A stretch of DNA of 64,000 nucleotides from JBGSIC01 sp041751875 (GCA_041751875.1 JBGSIC010000026.1:1-64000), one strand, 5' to 3'; counted from the first letter of the stretch, positions 26,790 to 36,471 are shown. Numbers and translations: made by a program. Notes: generated from the sequence alone by a model not told the origin.

Positions 26790-27757
26790 CCGGGTAACCT
26801 TTCCAGATGGCAGTACGACTTATGGCTGTCGGCAAAGGACTTCGGTTCCGGCCATATGGTGGAGCACTCGTCCATGCGGTACTGGCAGCGCTCGTAAAAA
26901 GGACACCCGCCGGTGAGACGGGATAAATCGGGAGGTGAGCCACCGATAGGGGGCAACGCCTCATTTTCTTGGTCGAGCCGTGGCGTAGATTTCAGGAGCG
27001 CGCGAGTGTACGGATGCTGCGAATCGTAAAAAATAGAATCAGTCGACCCGTACTCGAAAACTTTTCCCGCATACATCACGAGCACTTTGTCGGCAATACC
27101 TGCCACGACACCTAAATCGTGAGTAATAAAAATAATGCTCATACCCGTTTCTTGCTGAATATCTTTTAGAAGCTCCAGAATCTGCGCTTGAACAGTCACA
27201 TCCAGAGCGGTCGTCGGCTCGTCGGCGATAAGAAGTTCCGGCTTGGTGGTGAGCGCCATCGCAATCATCACGCGCTGGCGCATGCCACCACTAAACTCGT
27301 GAGGGTAGGCATCCATCGCTGTATGCGGGTGTGCAATCCCTACGCGCTTGAGGGCTTTCTCGGCCTCATCCCACGCTTGTTTCTTGTCCATGTTCCGATG
27401 CTCGGTGAGCGGCTCGATAAGCTGCGTGCCGATCTTCAGGTAAGGATTAAGCGAGGTCATCGGCTCCTGGAAAATCATGCTGATTTTGTTGCCGCGAAGT
27501 TGTCGCAAAACCGAATCACTTGTGTTGAGCAGGTCGATATCGCCGAACATGGCTTTGCCAGATTCCACCTTTAGCGGAGGAGAAGGTAACAAGCCCATAA
27601 GCGTTAGCTGCGTGACCGATTTTCCACTCCCGCTCTCACCCACAATGCCGAGCGTTTCCCCTTTTTCCAGCGTAAAGCCCACTCCGTCGACTGCTTTGAC
27701 AAGGCCCTTTCTGGTATGAAAGTAGGCGCGTAGATCGGTGACTTCCAAAAGCGGCAT
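26786..27757 (-). CDS. oppD: Oligopeptide ABC transporter ATPase OppD
   Basis: 323 residues. Walker A GESGSGKSV, Q-loop FQEPMTSLNPYLKIGTQL, signature EFSGGMRQRV, Walker B LLIADEPTTALD and IFITHDLGVV; the C-terminus has the cysteine-bearing oligopeptide extension (LTGGCPFYERCQYRMDECS). Pairs with OppF. The oppC stop and oppD start share one base, so translation is likely coupled. Confidence 0.9.
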   Translation of the reverse strand: MPLLEVTDLRAYFHTRKGLVKAVDGVGFTLEKGETLGIVGESGSGKSVTQLTLMGLLPSPPLKVESGKAMFGDIDLLNTSDSVLRQLRGNKISMIFQEPMTSLNPYLKIGTQLIEPLTEHRNMDKKQAWDEAEKALKRVGIAHPHTAMDAYPHEFSGGMRQRVMIAMALTTKPELLIADEPTTALDVTVQAQILELLKDIQQETGMSIIFITHDLGVVAGIADKVLVMYAGKVFEYGSTDSIFYDSQHPYTRALLKSTPRLDQENEALPPIGGSPPDLSRLTGGCPFYERCQYRMDECSTIWPEPKSFADSHKSYCHLERLPG

Positions 27758-28674
27758 TAGTCTTTGGCTCCTTTGGGATCGAGTGCGTCTCGTAAGCCAT
27801 CGCCTAAGAAGTTAAGAGAGAAAAGCGTCGCTGCAAGAGCCATCGCGGGAAACAGAAGAACGGTGGGCCGGATTTCCATCACTTCCACGCCGTTAGAAAT
27901 CAGCGTGCCCCACGAAGCCATCGGTGCTTGTACACCAAGGCCAAGGAAGCTTAGGAAGGCCTCTTCCAAAATCACGGAGGGCACGGTCAGCGTCATAAAC
28001 ACGATTACCGGTCCGAGAGAGTTGGGTATCAAATGTCGCTTGATAATGTGCCATCGACGTACCCCAACAGAGTGAGCAGCTTGAACAAACTCTTTTTCTT
28101 TTAGCGAAATCACCTGACCGCGAACAATGCGTGCCATCGTTAGCCACTGCGTGAGACCTAAAGCGATAAAGAGCAAAAAGATGTTGCGACCAAAGAACAC
28201 CATCAAAATGATGACCAGGAAAACGAAGGGCAGCGCGTACAGAACGTCCACGATGCGCATCATAATGTTGTCAACGCGACCGCCTAGGAAGCCCGAAACA
28301 GCTCCATAAACAACGCCGACAATTACGCTGACGAAAGAAGCGAGAAATCCCACCAAGAGTGAGATTCGACCTCCGTAAAGAACGCGTGTGAAGAGGTCGC
28401 GTCCGAGAGCGTCCGTCCCCATCCAGTGTTCCGCGGAGGGGGCAAGCACCCAGTTCTCTAGATTTTGTTCCTCAAAGCCGTAGGGAACAATCCAGGGAGT
28501 GATGATAGCGAGAATAATCTCCAGGAGGATAAAAATGCCGCCTGCAACGGCCATCTTGTTCTTTAGAAGCCTGCGAAACGCGTCTTCCCAAAGGCTGACT
28601 CCGCCAGACTCTTGTTTCAGATTGGATTCTACGATGATTGGACTTTCCATGGTTGCTGCTAAACCGTCACTCAT
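27757..28674 (-). CDS. oppC: Oligopeptide ABC transporter permease OppC
   Basis: 305-residue inner-membrane permease with six predicted helices. The soluble N-terminus (WEDAFRRLLKNKMAVAG) is characteristic of OppC/DppC, and the coupling loop is VGVRRWHIIKRHLIPNSLGP, the EAA motif contacting the ATPases. It also has MGTDALGRDLFTRVLYGGRISL. It overlaps oppB by eight bases. Confidence 0.9.
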   Translation of the reverse strand: MSDGLAATMESPIIVESNLKQESGGVSLWEDAFRRLLKNKMAVAGGIFILLEIILAIITPWIVPYGFEEQNLENWVLAPSAEHWMGTDALGRDLFTRVLYGGRISLLVGFLASFVSVIVGVVYGAVSGFLGGRVDNIMMRIVDVLYALPFVFLVIILMVFFGRNIFLLFIALGLTQWLTMARIVRGQVISLKEKEFVQAAHSVGVRRWHIIKRHLIPNSLGPVIVFMTLTVPSVILEEAFLSFLGLGVQAPMASWGTLISNGVEVMEIRPTVLLFPAMALAATLFSLNFLGDGLRDALDPKGAKD

Positions 28675-29587
28675 AGCGCACCCTCGGATCCAAGATTACG
28701 TAGAAAATGTCGACCAAAAAATTGGAGACAAAAATCAGGGTAAAGTACAGCAACGCTGTTCCCATGACGACGGTGTAATCTCGGTTGAGGGCACTTTGGA
28801 TGAAGAACCGGCCTAAGCCGGGAATGTTGAAAATGGTTTCGGTGACAAGCGCACCGGATAACAAGCCAGCCAACGCTGGGCCTAAGAATGAAACAACAGG
28901 CAGCATACCTCCACGCAGTGAATGTTTAAGGATGATCGTACTTTCTTTTAAACCTTTGGCCCTAGCCGTACGGATAAAGTCTTGGGTTCTTATTTCCATC
29001 AGCCCACCCCGGGTGAGCCGAGAAATATAGGCGGCATAGGCAAAGCCCAATGTCATCGACGGTAGGATGCGATCGGCAGGTGTGTCCCACCCCGCAACCG
29101 GCAACCAGCCGAGCCATAGACCAAAAACCAATATAGATAGAGGTCCGATCACAAAAGTGGGCAAGCAGATCCCCAGAATGGAGATCGACATGGGTATGTA
29201 ATCAAACAAAGAATTAGGCCGAAATGCCGCAAGCCCCCCGGCGGTGACTCCTATCAGGAGTGCCCAAAACAAAGACCAAAGTCCCAATTCCAAAGAGACA
29301 GGGAACGCTTCTCCAATGATGTCATTCACAGAGCGATTCGAATGTTTGTAGCTAGGCCCAAGATCAAAACGCGAAAGGTCTCTCATGTAGAGCAGGTACT
29401 GCTTCCACAGTGGGAGATCGAGATTGTACTTCTTATCCAGATTCGCTTTGATCTCCGGCGGCAATTTCCGTTCACCATCAAACGGTCCGCCGGGAGCAAA
29501 TCGGATCGTGAAAAAGACAAGCGTCACCACCGCCAAAAAGACGGGGATCATAGTGAGAAGACGCTTTACGAGATACCCAAGACCCAT
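28667..29587 (-). CDS. oppB: Oligopeptide ABC transporter permease OppB
   Basis: 306-residue permease beginning MGLGYLVKRLLTMIPVFL, with FAPGGPFD and DLPLWKQYLLYM as in OppB. The EAA loop is ARAKGLKESTIILKHSLRGG, and it ends in FVSNFLVDIFYVILDPRVRYE, the standard C-terminus. It lies 21 bp behind oppA. Confidence 0.9.
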   Translation of the reverse strand: MGLGYLVKRLLTMIPVFLAVVTLVFFTIRFAPGGPFDGERKLPPEIKANLDKKYNLDLPLWKQYLLYMRDLSRFDLGPSYKHSNRSVNDIIGEAFPVSLELGLWSLFWALLIGVTAGGLAAFRPNSLFDYIPMSISILGICLPTFVIGPLSILVFGLWLGWLPVAGWDTPADRILPSMTLGFAYAAYISRLTRGGLMEIRTQDFIRTARAKGLKESTIILKHSLRGGMLPVVSFLGPALAGLLSGALVTETIFNIPGLGRFFIQSALNRDYTVVMGTALLYFTLIFVSNFLVDIFYVILDPRVRYE

Positions 29588-29608
29588 GCGTACTTAACCT
29601 TTGCTGCC

Positions 29609-31201
29609 TTACTTTATGCTAACAAACTTGAGCGGATGGAAATCCATAATGTTGGGATACCAGCCAGCTACTTCGGGACGAATCAGATACGTGCGCGTGT
29701 AAATGTAAATGGGAACAACGGGGAGTTCATCCATCAGGATGGCTTCAATCTGATTGAAAATCTCCCCACGTTTTTTGGCGTCCATTTCAAGCTTCGCTTT
29801 AGCGACGAGATCGTCGTACTGCTTGTTGCTAAACCCGGTGTCGTTATTTCCCCCACCCGTGACGTACATTTCCAAGAAGGTAAGAGGGTCGTTGTAGTCT
29901 CCGATCCAGCCGGCTCGCGCGACCTCATAGTTGAGTGTTTGACGATTCGCCAGGTAGCTTTTCCATTCCTGGTTATACAGACCCACATTGATACCTAGAT
30001 TCTTTTTCCACATCTCCTGAATCGCTTCGGCGATCTTTTTATGCGACTCCTGAGTGTTGTAAAGAATGTCGAACTTCGGAAAACCTTTTCCATTTGGATA
30101 GCCGGCTTCTGCCAAAAGTTTCTTCGCCTTAGCGAGATCTTCCGGGGTGACTTTCGGATTTAAATAAACACTGGGTTGAAATCCACCCGTGCCCGGAGGC
30201 GTAAATGCCGTGGCAGGCATTTGCCCCGCGCGTGTAATGTTCTTAGTGATCTGTTCGCGGTCAATAGCCAGACTAAGGGCCTGACGAACGCGTTTGTCCT
30301 TCAACGCCTTTTTCGTTGTGTTGATATGGTAGTAGTACACGCCCAAATAGGGTGAATGATAAATTTGGTCTTTCTTTTCTAGCCAGTGCGGAATTTTGGG
30401 AAGCGGAATTTCGTAACCCACGTGAAGCTTACCCGCCCTGAACATTTTTTCTTCCGTATCCGTGTTTTCAATAGGATAGAAGTTAACGGTTTCTAACTTT
30501 ACGTTAGCCGCATCCCAATAAGTGGGGTTTTTGTCGGCGATGAGAACTTTGTTTAATTGCCAGCTACGCAATTTGAAAGGTCCGTTGGACACTATATTTT
30601 CTGGAAGGGTCCACTTGTTCCCAAACTTCTCGATGGTTTTCTGGTGCACTGGGTACAAAGAATAGTGATAGGTCAGAGGTACGAAAAAGGGAGTGGGTGT
30701 CTCTAAAGTGACTTCCAAGGTACGGTCGTCAATGGCCCGCACGCCAAGCGCGCTCAGGTCTTTGATTTTACCTTTGGTGATGGCGTCGCCATTCTTAATA
30801 TACCCGCCATGGTAGGCGTACTTCGCCGCAGTTTTCGGGTCGACCAATCGGCGGAATGCGTAAACAAAATCTCCGGCGACGACCGGGTCACCGTTTGTCC
30901 ATTTCAGTCCTTCACGTAGTTTGAAAGTGTAAACTTTTCCATCCTTAGAAACAGTCCACGATTCTGCCTGACCAGGAATGGGTTCGGCCGTTTTCGGATC
31001 CATCGTAACCAAGCCTTCGAAGAGTTCCGAAATGACGTGGTGTTCAGGAACGCCCGAAACAATGTGAGGATCGAGATCCTGCAGCTCGGTGCCGTTGGCT
31101 TTATCGAGCACCTGGGTTTGGTTGGAAGATTTCTTCGTGCATGAAACGGAAAACAGAAAAAGGAAAACTGCCCCCATCGAAAAAAGTTTCCTTAAAGACA
31201 T
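29609..31201 (-). CDS. oppA: Oligopeptide-binding lipoprotein OppA
   Basis: 530-residue solute-binding protein (family 5). A signal peptide ends in the lipobox FSVSC, giving a lipid-anchored periplasmic receptor. Family signatures are DLDPHIVSGVPEHHVISELFEGL near the start and VRQALSLAIDREQITKNI in the middle. It delivers peptides to OppBCDF. GGAGGAAA stands before the ATG. An amino-acid-scavenging lifestyle would fit such an operon. Confidence 0.93.
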   Translation of the reverse strand: MSLRKLFSMGAVFLFLFSVSCTKKSSNQTQVLDKANGTELQDLDPHIVSGVPEHHVISELFEGLVTMDPKTAEPIPGQAESWTVSKDGKVYTFKLREGLKWTNGDPVVAGDFVYAFRRLVDPKTAAKYAYHGGYIKNGDAITKGKIKDLSALGVRAIDDRTLEVTLETPTPFFVPLTYHYSLYPVHQKTIEKFGNKWTLPENIVSNGPFKLRSWQLNKVLIADKNPTYWDAANVKLETVNFYPIENTDTEEKMFRAGKLHVGYEIPLPKIPHWLEKKDQIYHSPYLGVYYYHINTTKKALKDKRVRQALSLAIDREQITKNITRAGQMPATAFTPPGTGGFQPSVYLNPKVTPEDLAKAKKLLAEAGYPNGKGFPKFDILYNTQESHKKIAEAIQEMWKKNLGINVGLYNQEWKSYLANRQTLNYEVARAGWIGDYNDPLTFLEMYVTGGGNNDTGFSNKQYDDLVAKAKLEMDAKKRGEIFNQIEAILMDELPVVPIYIYTRTYLIRPEVAGWYPNIMDFHPLKFVSIK

Positions 31202-31317
31202 TTCTGATTTCCTCCGTGCTAGAGACGTTGTGCCACCCGCGATTTCTGACCGGCTCCAAAGGCCCAGCTGTCGCTAATGCAAGCGAAGCGCCAACTTAGT
31301 GGGGCAGAAACTACCCC

Positions 31318-31346
31318 AGAACAATCTGATTTGCCGAGGGTGTCAA
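31318..31346 (-). promoter_or_regulatory. Candidate oppA promoter
   Basis: On the minus strand a perfect -35 TTGACA (31346-31341) is followed after 17 bases by TGTTCT (weak -10). It would give a leader of about 110 nt before oppA. The remaining bases of the 290-bp gap show no other signal I can support. Confidence 0.35.
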
Positions 31347-31492
31347 GGTTGTAATTTGGCGGGGACGAGGCCGGAAGTAGTTGAATTTCAAGGATTTGTC
31401 AGGGCTCTGGAAATGATGCCACGCGATACATAAAGGACTGCGCAGATTGGCGGGAAAGCCGCCGCAGTGGCGATGGTGTCGTTTCGCCCCTA

Positions 31493-32038
31493 CTAACTTT
31501 TTCCGAGTAAACCTTCTTTGAGGCCAGAATTAGGAGGGTTGCCCAACCACATACTCAGGATAAGGCGGGCCAACTCTTTTCCTTTTAAGTGGCCAGGGGC
31601 TTGGTTCTTCACGGTGACTTCCACTCCTTCGGGTGAAAAAGAGAAAACCATGGTGTCCTTTTTTACGAGGGGAACCATCAGGGCGTTTAGCGCTTCAATT
31701 TCCTTCAGCCATTTTTCGCAGTCCTTCTCACAGTTTCGTTCAAGCGACTCACGCCAAGCCTTTTTCAGCTCCTCTTCGCTAACTTTTCGCACAAACTCCA
31801 TGCGGATCTGCTTGAGCCCAGGAGAGTCCAGGATCACTTTGGGATCCTTTTCTGCCGTTTCCAAGTAGAGCCCAGCTACATAGACATCCACGGAAAAGAC
31901 CGTAGCTTCGCGAATGCCGAGGCCGTTGAGTACGAGTGGCTTATTCTTCCACTCTATCTTTTCGGGAAAACTCAGCCCGATGATTTCGGCTGAAAAGCTG
32001 GAAGTGCATAGCAAAGCGAGCAGGAAAATCAGTTTCAT
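31493..32038 (-). CDS. Exported chalcone-isomerase-like protein
   Basis: 181 residues. A signal peptide (MKLIFLLALLCTSSFSA) is followed by the bacterial chalcone-isomerase-like fold: PLVLNGLGIREATVFSVDVYVAGLYLE, then DSPGLKQIRMEFVRKVSEEE and a C-terminal WLGNPPNSGLKEGLLG. Members of this family (CHI-like, Chalcone_3) lack the plant catalytic residues and probably bind fatty acids or other lipids in the periplasm; none has a proven role that I can cite. Confidence 0.82.
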   Translation of the reverse strand: MKLIFLLALLCTSSFSAEIIGLSFPEKIEWKNKPLVLNGLGIREATVFSVDVYVAGLYLETAEKDPKVILDSPGLKQIRMEFVRKVSEEELKKAWRESLERNCEKDCEKWLKEIEALNALMVPLVKKDTMVFSFSPEGVEVTVKNQAPGHLKGKELARLILSMWLGNPPNSGLKEGLLGKS

Positions 32039-32097
32039 GAAGATGGCTTATGTTGCTCCGCCCCTTTGAGTCAAGCTGGCACGGCGATACGCTAGGG

Positions 32098-32170
32098 ACG
32101 TTTCGGCGGTGCCTGCGCCCTTTCCGGCTGAAAGACGGAAAGGGACCTGGCACCTTCCCGGCCGAAACGT
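32098..32170. repeat. Nested AGGTGCC hairpin
   Basis: The outer stem is ACGTTTCGGC (32098-32107) with GCCGAAACGT (32161-32170). The inner arms are GGTGCC and CCCTTTCCG (32108-32126), pairing with CGGAAAGGG and GGCACC (32136-32154). The inner part closely matches the repeat at 16403-16451. It sits between divergently transcribed exported-protein genes, in the leader of the M64 peptidase. Confidence 0.75.
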
Positions 32171-32201
32171 ACGAAACGCACCTCTAAAAAGGAAATCTAC
32201 T

Positions 32202-33869
32202 ATGCGGAAAATATTGGGTTGGGGAATTTTACTTTCGTTGTTCACGGTGCAGGCGCAAGCGGCACGGGTTTATCAGGTGAAAGTTTTGGAGAAGAAGGGC
32301 GGCGCGCTTGAACTTCTCAGTGAAGGGTGGGCCTCCGGAAGAACCGAAGCCACCATTTCAGAAGTGACCTACCCCCAGCAGGTTGTGGAACACCAGCAGC
32401 CCGACGCCAATCGAGTACTTGAGATCACCGGATCAGATAGAGCGCAAGCCTGGGTTCATCTAGAGAAGCGCGGTTTAAGAATGGGTGCGGTGCCGCAAGA
32501 TTTTAGAGATGGTACGCGAGAGGAAGTCCGCACTTTCGTTAATAGTGGGCCGAGCGCAAACCGTATCGACTTGGTTTTCATGGGCGATGGCTACACCGAG
32601 GGAGAGAAACAAAAGTTTTTCGATGACGCCAAACGTCTGACAGATGAAATGTTTGTTGGAAAAACTTTTAGCACCTACCTACCTGTTTTTAACGTGCACG
32701 CGGTTTTCAAGCCGTCCAATACTTCCGGCATTGGAAAAGGATCGCCCAAGGATACTGCGTATGGTCTCTACCGTGAAGGCGTCACGCTTCGCGCAATTTT
32801 TCCCACAAATGCGAGTGCGGCTCGTCGCTCGTGCTCGCAAGCTCCCGGCTGCGATTACCCGATTATCATGGCAAATGATCCTTACTATGGTGGGTTGGGA
32901 GGAGAGTTTGCGATCACGACCAGTTCCATCCAAAGTGGAACCAAGGTGCTTCGTCATGAGCTGGGCCATAACTTTGGTCGGGTGGGCGAAGAATATGATG
33001 GAGGGGGTTACTTTGGTGCGAACAATTCCTCTTCTCTAAATAGTGTGTCCTGGAAACATTGGTTGTCGGGAACCTTGCGTGCCGAACCCATGCAAGCACT
33101 GTACGTGGGTTGGCCTTGGCACAATCTCGACAAAGGTCCCTTCAAGGCCACGATGCGCAGTCAGGGAAATGCGGGCTTCTACGAAATTCAGTACGGGGCT
33201 GTGGGCATTGAGACCGACGACACCTTAGAAATGACATTCGGTGGGCAATCCATTCCCACTCCTTCGAATGGGCATCCGGATCGAGATTTTAAAGAGTTCT
33301 TCCACCAGGGTGGACTGAGTGCCGGATCACACACTCTCGAGCTTAAGGAAAAGGTGACTGACGGCGACAACTGGCTCTCTGATTTGACGGTCTATGAATA
33401 CGGTGCCGATTACAAATTCGATCCTGAACATATCGGCGCCTATCCCGTTTTCATGAGCGCAGGCGTTGTCGGTGGGTATCGTCCCACGCATGAAACTTGT
33501 TTGATGCGGAACATGAACTCACACCGATTCTGTTCTGTATGCAAAGAAAACAATTGGATGCACTTTCTCACCAAGATGACGATGGTTGACGACGTGGCAG
33601 TAACTCCCCTGGCCGATGGGAAGGTGAAGGTTCGGGTAAGCATTCCACCGCTAGGTCAGTTCCGTCCGACTCCTTTGGCTGGCGAAATGGTGGAGATCAC
33701 GTGGAAGAAAGACGGGCAGATTGTTCCGCTCTTGATGAATCAGCAAGAATGGGAAGCCACCAGGGTGGAGTCCGAAGGTGACTGGTCGGTGAGCGTACGC
33801 TTCATCACACCGGAGGTGAGAAAAGATCCTCGCAATTTGCTGACAGCGGAAGAAGAATTTTCCATCTAG
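32202..33869 (+). CDS. Exported M64-family (IgA peptidase-like) metallopeptidase
   Basis: 555 residues. The ATG at 32202, behind AAGGAAA, gives a signal peptide (MRKILGWGILLSLFTVQAQAA), whereas an in-frame ATG at 32109 lies in the upstream hairpin. The M64 domain starts NRIDLVFMGDGYTEGEKQKF and carries the zinc site LRHELGHNFGRVGEEYD (two His, catalytic Glu). Later regions are beta-rich and include a Cys motif (RFCSVCKENNW). The family is named for Clostridium ramosum IgA protease, but substrates elsewhere are unknown. A secreted protein-degrading enzyme is plausible here. Confidence 0.85.
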   Translation: MRKILGWGILLSLFTVQAQAARVYQVKVLEKKGGALELLSEGWASGRTEATISEVTYPQQVVEHQQPDANRVLEITGSDRAQAWVHLEKRGLRMGAVPQDFRDGTREEVRTFVNSGPSANRIDLVFMGDGYTEGEKQKFFDDAKRLTDEMFVGKTFSTYLPVFNVHAVFKPSNTSGIGKGSPKDTAYGLYREGVTLRAIFPTNASAARRSCSQAPGCDYPIIMANDPYYGGLGGEFAITTSSIQSGTKVLRHELGHNFGRVGEEYDGGGYFGANNSSSLNSVSWKHWLSGTLRAEPMQALYVGWPWHNLDKGPFKATMRSQGNAGFYEIQYGAVGIETDDTLEMTFGGQSIPTPSNGHPDRDFKEFFHQGGLSAGSHTLELKEKVTDGDNWLSDLTVYEYGADYKFDPEHIGAYPVFMSAGVVGGYRPTHETCLMRNMNSHRFCSVCKENNWMHFLTKMTMVDDVAVTPLADGKVKVRVSIPPLGQFRPTPLAGEMVEITWKKDGQIVPLLMNQQEWEATRVESEGDWSVSVRFITPEVRKDPRNLLTAEEEFSI

Positions 33870-33878
33870 AGCAGAGGT

Positions 33879-34874
33879 TTAGCTGGGCTGTTTTCGCAGG
33901 GTGAAAAGTGTGACTTCACCCGGGGAGAAGTACCGAACGGGTAGAGCAATCGTGCCGGCCCCTGGACTGGTATATCCGATCATTTTTCCCTCACGCCAGA
34001 AACCGCTCGCACGTTTGCGACCCGCGGTGTGATGGGTAATGACGGGGTGTCCCCCTGGCAAGCAAATCTGTCCTCCGTGTGTGTGTCCCGCTAGGTAAAG
34101 GTCATAGCCCGCGGTCGCAGCAGGGTGATAGAGCTCAGCCGAGTGCGCGAAGAGCATTTTAAAGCGGTCCGGAGTGTTACGAATCGCTTCGAGCGCTTGC
34201 TCCGTATAATAATAGTGAACGTCATCGATTCCCGTGAAAATGACCTCTTCATCGTGTCGTCGAAGGGTAATCGTTTCGTTTGTGAGAACCCGCATGCCCA
34301 TGGCTTCAAAGGTAGGCACCATATTCACGGTGTCGTGGTTCCCCAATGTGGTGAATACCCCGTCTTTCGCCTGAATCGCACCCAGCACCTTTGCTAGCGG
34401 CGGTACAATCTGCTTGTAGCCGGAATCGACTCGTTCGCGGAAGTCACCCGTGAAAATGGCAAGGTCTACAGGTCCATCGAGCGTATGGATCGCACGTACC
34501 ATGCTGTCATCAATGCCGGGCAGGAAGTCCAAGTGAAGGTCGGTGAGGTGCAATATTCGGTAGCCGTCGAACCGGCTGGGAAGATTCGGAAAATGAAGGT
34601 CGTGTTTCTGTAAGCGCAGGTTCAAGGCATTCTGCACGCCGCGACGATACAAGCCACTTGCTTTGAGTCCCAAACCGAAGACTTTAATGAGCTGTTCGAA
34701 GAGTTCCCAGCGGCGTTTGAAATTGCCACCCTTAGGCTGTGATTTCGCGTGGATGCTTTCCAAAGCGGCCCGGCGAATCGCCCACAAGGTGCGGGAACTG
34801 GGAATAGACTGACCGAGTTCTGTCGGGCGTTGAACTTCGGGAACATTACCGGGAAAGAAGGGTGGGTTCTTCAC
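33879..34874 (-). CDS. Metallophosphoesterase, YaeI-like
   Basis: 331 residues. The calcineurin-like dimetal motifs are in order: LHLTDLHLD, FTGDFRE, TLGNHDT, FAHSAEL and LAGHTHGGQICLPGG. The last motif is typical of YaeI/YkuE-type enzymes, which act on lipid A precursors or related phosphoesters at the membrane. The N-terminal 90 residues are an extra region, partly helical, without a signal peptide. It is convergent with the M64 peptidase gene and ends 9 bp from it. Confidence 0.82.
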   Translation of the reverse strand: MKNPPFFPGNVPEVQRPTELGQSIPSSRTLWAIRRAALESIHAKSQPKGGNFKRRWELFEQLIKVFGLGLKASGLYRRGVQNALNLRLQKHDLHFPNLPSRFDGYRILHLTDLHLDFLPGIDDSMVRAIHTLDGPVDLAIFTGDFRERVDSGYKQIVPPLAKVLGAIQAKDGVFTTLGNHDTVNMVPTFEAMGMRVLTNETITLRRHDEEVIFTGIDDVHYYYTEQALEAIRNTPDRFKMLFAHSAELYHPAATAGYDLYLAGHTHGGQICLPGGHPVITHHTAGRKRASGFWREGKMIGYTSPGAGTIALPVRYFSPGEVTLFTLRKQPS

Positions 34875-34956
34875 TCTGTCTAGTGCCTCTACACTTAATA
34901 ATAAAACATCTAGGAGCAGGTCTTTGCGGGTAACTCTAGCGGCGAATCAATAAAAA

Positions 34957-35032
<76 letters not shown>

Positions 35033-35060
35033 ACATAAAAACACGTTTCTGGAAGGCATA

Positions 35061-35089
35061 CCCATACCAAACCGGTCTGAGCCTGGCAA
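35061..35089 (-). promoter_or_regulatory. Candidate promoter of tRNA-Ala(GGC)
   Basis: TTGCCA (5 of 6 to -35) and TATGGG are 17 bases apart on the minus strand, 28 bases before the tRNA 5' end. Confidence 0.35.
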
Positions 35090-35100
35090 CTGAGCTGCAA

Positions 35101-36471
35101 TTAGGTACCTGTTTTCACCGGCTGCTCCAGCCCGTGGGCTAGGTGCACGGCGTTTCGGGTGCTCTTTTTTGCAGAGTACATGGCTTCGTCGGCCAGGCGT
35201 AAAAGGGTTTCGCGTTCGTTGGCGTGGTGGGGAAAGGTGGCTATTCCGATACTGACCGTCGTTTGAAGTCGCTGATCTTTGATATGAAAGATGCGCTTTT
35301 CTATGTTTTTGCGCAACCGCTCCGCAATCACTCGGGCCGCCTCGGTATCCGAGTTGTGCAGAATCACCACAAATTCATCACCCCCGTACCGGAAGGCCGG
35401 ATCGATTCCCCGAACCGCATTTTTTACCGTTTTTCCGATGGCGACCAAGAACTCGCTTCCTACCACGTGACCATACTTGTCGTTAACCTGTTTGAAATGA
35501 TCGACGTCAATAAAGAGAATAGAGAAGCACTGGTCTGGGCTGCGGCACTTCATAATCGCATTGGTAATCGCGAACTTCAAAAAGCGAGAGTTGTAGAGGC
35601 CGGTAAGATCGTCAATGAAGGTCTGTTGTTTGAGTTCGTCTAGTTTTTGCAAGTTAAGCAAGCACAGATCCCCGTGCTCCAAAATCATACTGGCAGTCGC
35701 TAAACGTTCTTTATCGACATCTCCCGGAATGCCCCAAAGCAGTACCGCGGCCTTGGGATAGTTCTGGCAAGGAAAGAGAAGGCGACTGGTTTTCGTTTTT
35801 TCGTCGTAAGTGACAACTGGCTTTTTAATTCCCTCAGGAAACTTCTGATCCGGTACTTGAGCGAGGACCCGTGGCTTGGGAGTAGAGCGAGGCACCGTGC
35901 ACGCGATTTCGGTCTGGGAGAATTTCTCCATATCACAGCCTAGCCAGGCCGCACCCTCGGCATGCATGAGCGACTGCATGTATTCCAAAGTGTAGAGCTG
36001 AACGAGCGTCGGCGTCGTGCAGCTCGAAATTTGTGTTACCGCCCGAATGAGTCCTGTGCGCGTGTCGGGAGGCGCCAGGCGTTGGATCATTTCTTGTTCT
36101 TGCTGGCATTTGCGAACACTCCAGGCAAGCTCTTCAGGACTCGAAGGTTTCAGCAAGAAATCGGCAAAGCCGCTACGAATACACTGCAAGGCAACTTGCG
36201 CGGAATCGGAAGCAGACAATGCGATAAGGTCGGCTGTTTGAAACCTTTTACGTAGTTGTTGCAGTTGCACTTCGACAGGTGCGCTTAAACAATCGAGATC
36301 GACGATGATCACGCCGGGATCATCTTTCTCGTAGTTGATGAGACTTAGATAGCGGGAAAACCAAACCACTTTCTCACACAAAGGCCAAAGCGCGTGCTCG
36401 TACGGATGGCGGATCTCGTCTGGCGGTTGCAGAACGAAGATACATTTCTTGTTGGTGATGGCTTCTGACAT
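35101..36471 (-). CDS. Diguanylate cyclase with pseudo-receiver domain
   Basis: 456 residues. Residues 1-125 resemble a response-regulator receiver (GVIIVDLDCLS, LIALSASDSAQVA, DFLLKPSS) but lack the acidic pair after the first strand, so normal phosphorylation is doubtful. A GAF-like middle part follows. The GGDEF domain begins FIDDLTGLYNSRFL, with FIDVDHFKQVNDKYGH and the active site RYGGDEFVVIL. An RxxD inhibitory site (RGID) stands five residues before GGDEF, so the enzyme should make c-di-GMP with product inhibition. A likely effector is the PilZ protein at 2916-3377. Confidence 0.88.
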   Translation of the reverse strand: MSEAITNKKCIFVLQPPDEIRHPYEHALWPLCEKVVWFSRYLSLINYEKDDPGVIIVDLDCLSAPVEVQLQQLRKRFQTADLIALSASDSAQVALQCIRSGFADFLLKPSSPEELAWSVRKCQQEQEMIQRLAPPDTRTGLIRAVTQISSCTTPTLVQLYTLEYMQSLMHAEGAAWLGCDMEKFSQTEIACTVPRSTPKPRVLAQVPDQKFPEGIKKPVVTYDEKTKTSRLLFPCQNYPKAAVLLWGIPGDVDKERLATASMILEHGDLCLLNLQKLDELKQQTFIDDLTGLYNSRFLKFAITNAIMKCRSPDQCFSILFIDVDHFKQVNDKYGHVVGSEFLVAIGKTVKNAVRGIDPAFRYGGDEFVVILHNSDTEAARVIAERLRKNIEKRIFHIKDQRLQTTVSIGIATFPHHANERETLLRLADEAMYSAKKSTRNAVHLAHGLEQPVKTGT

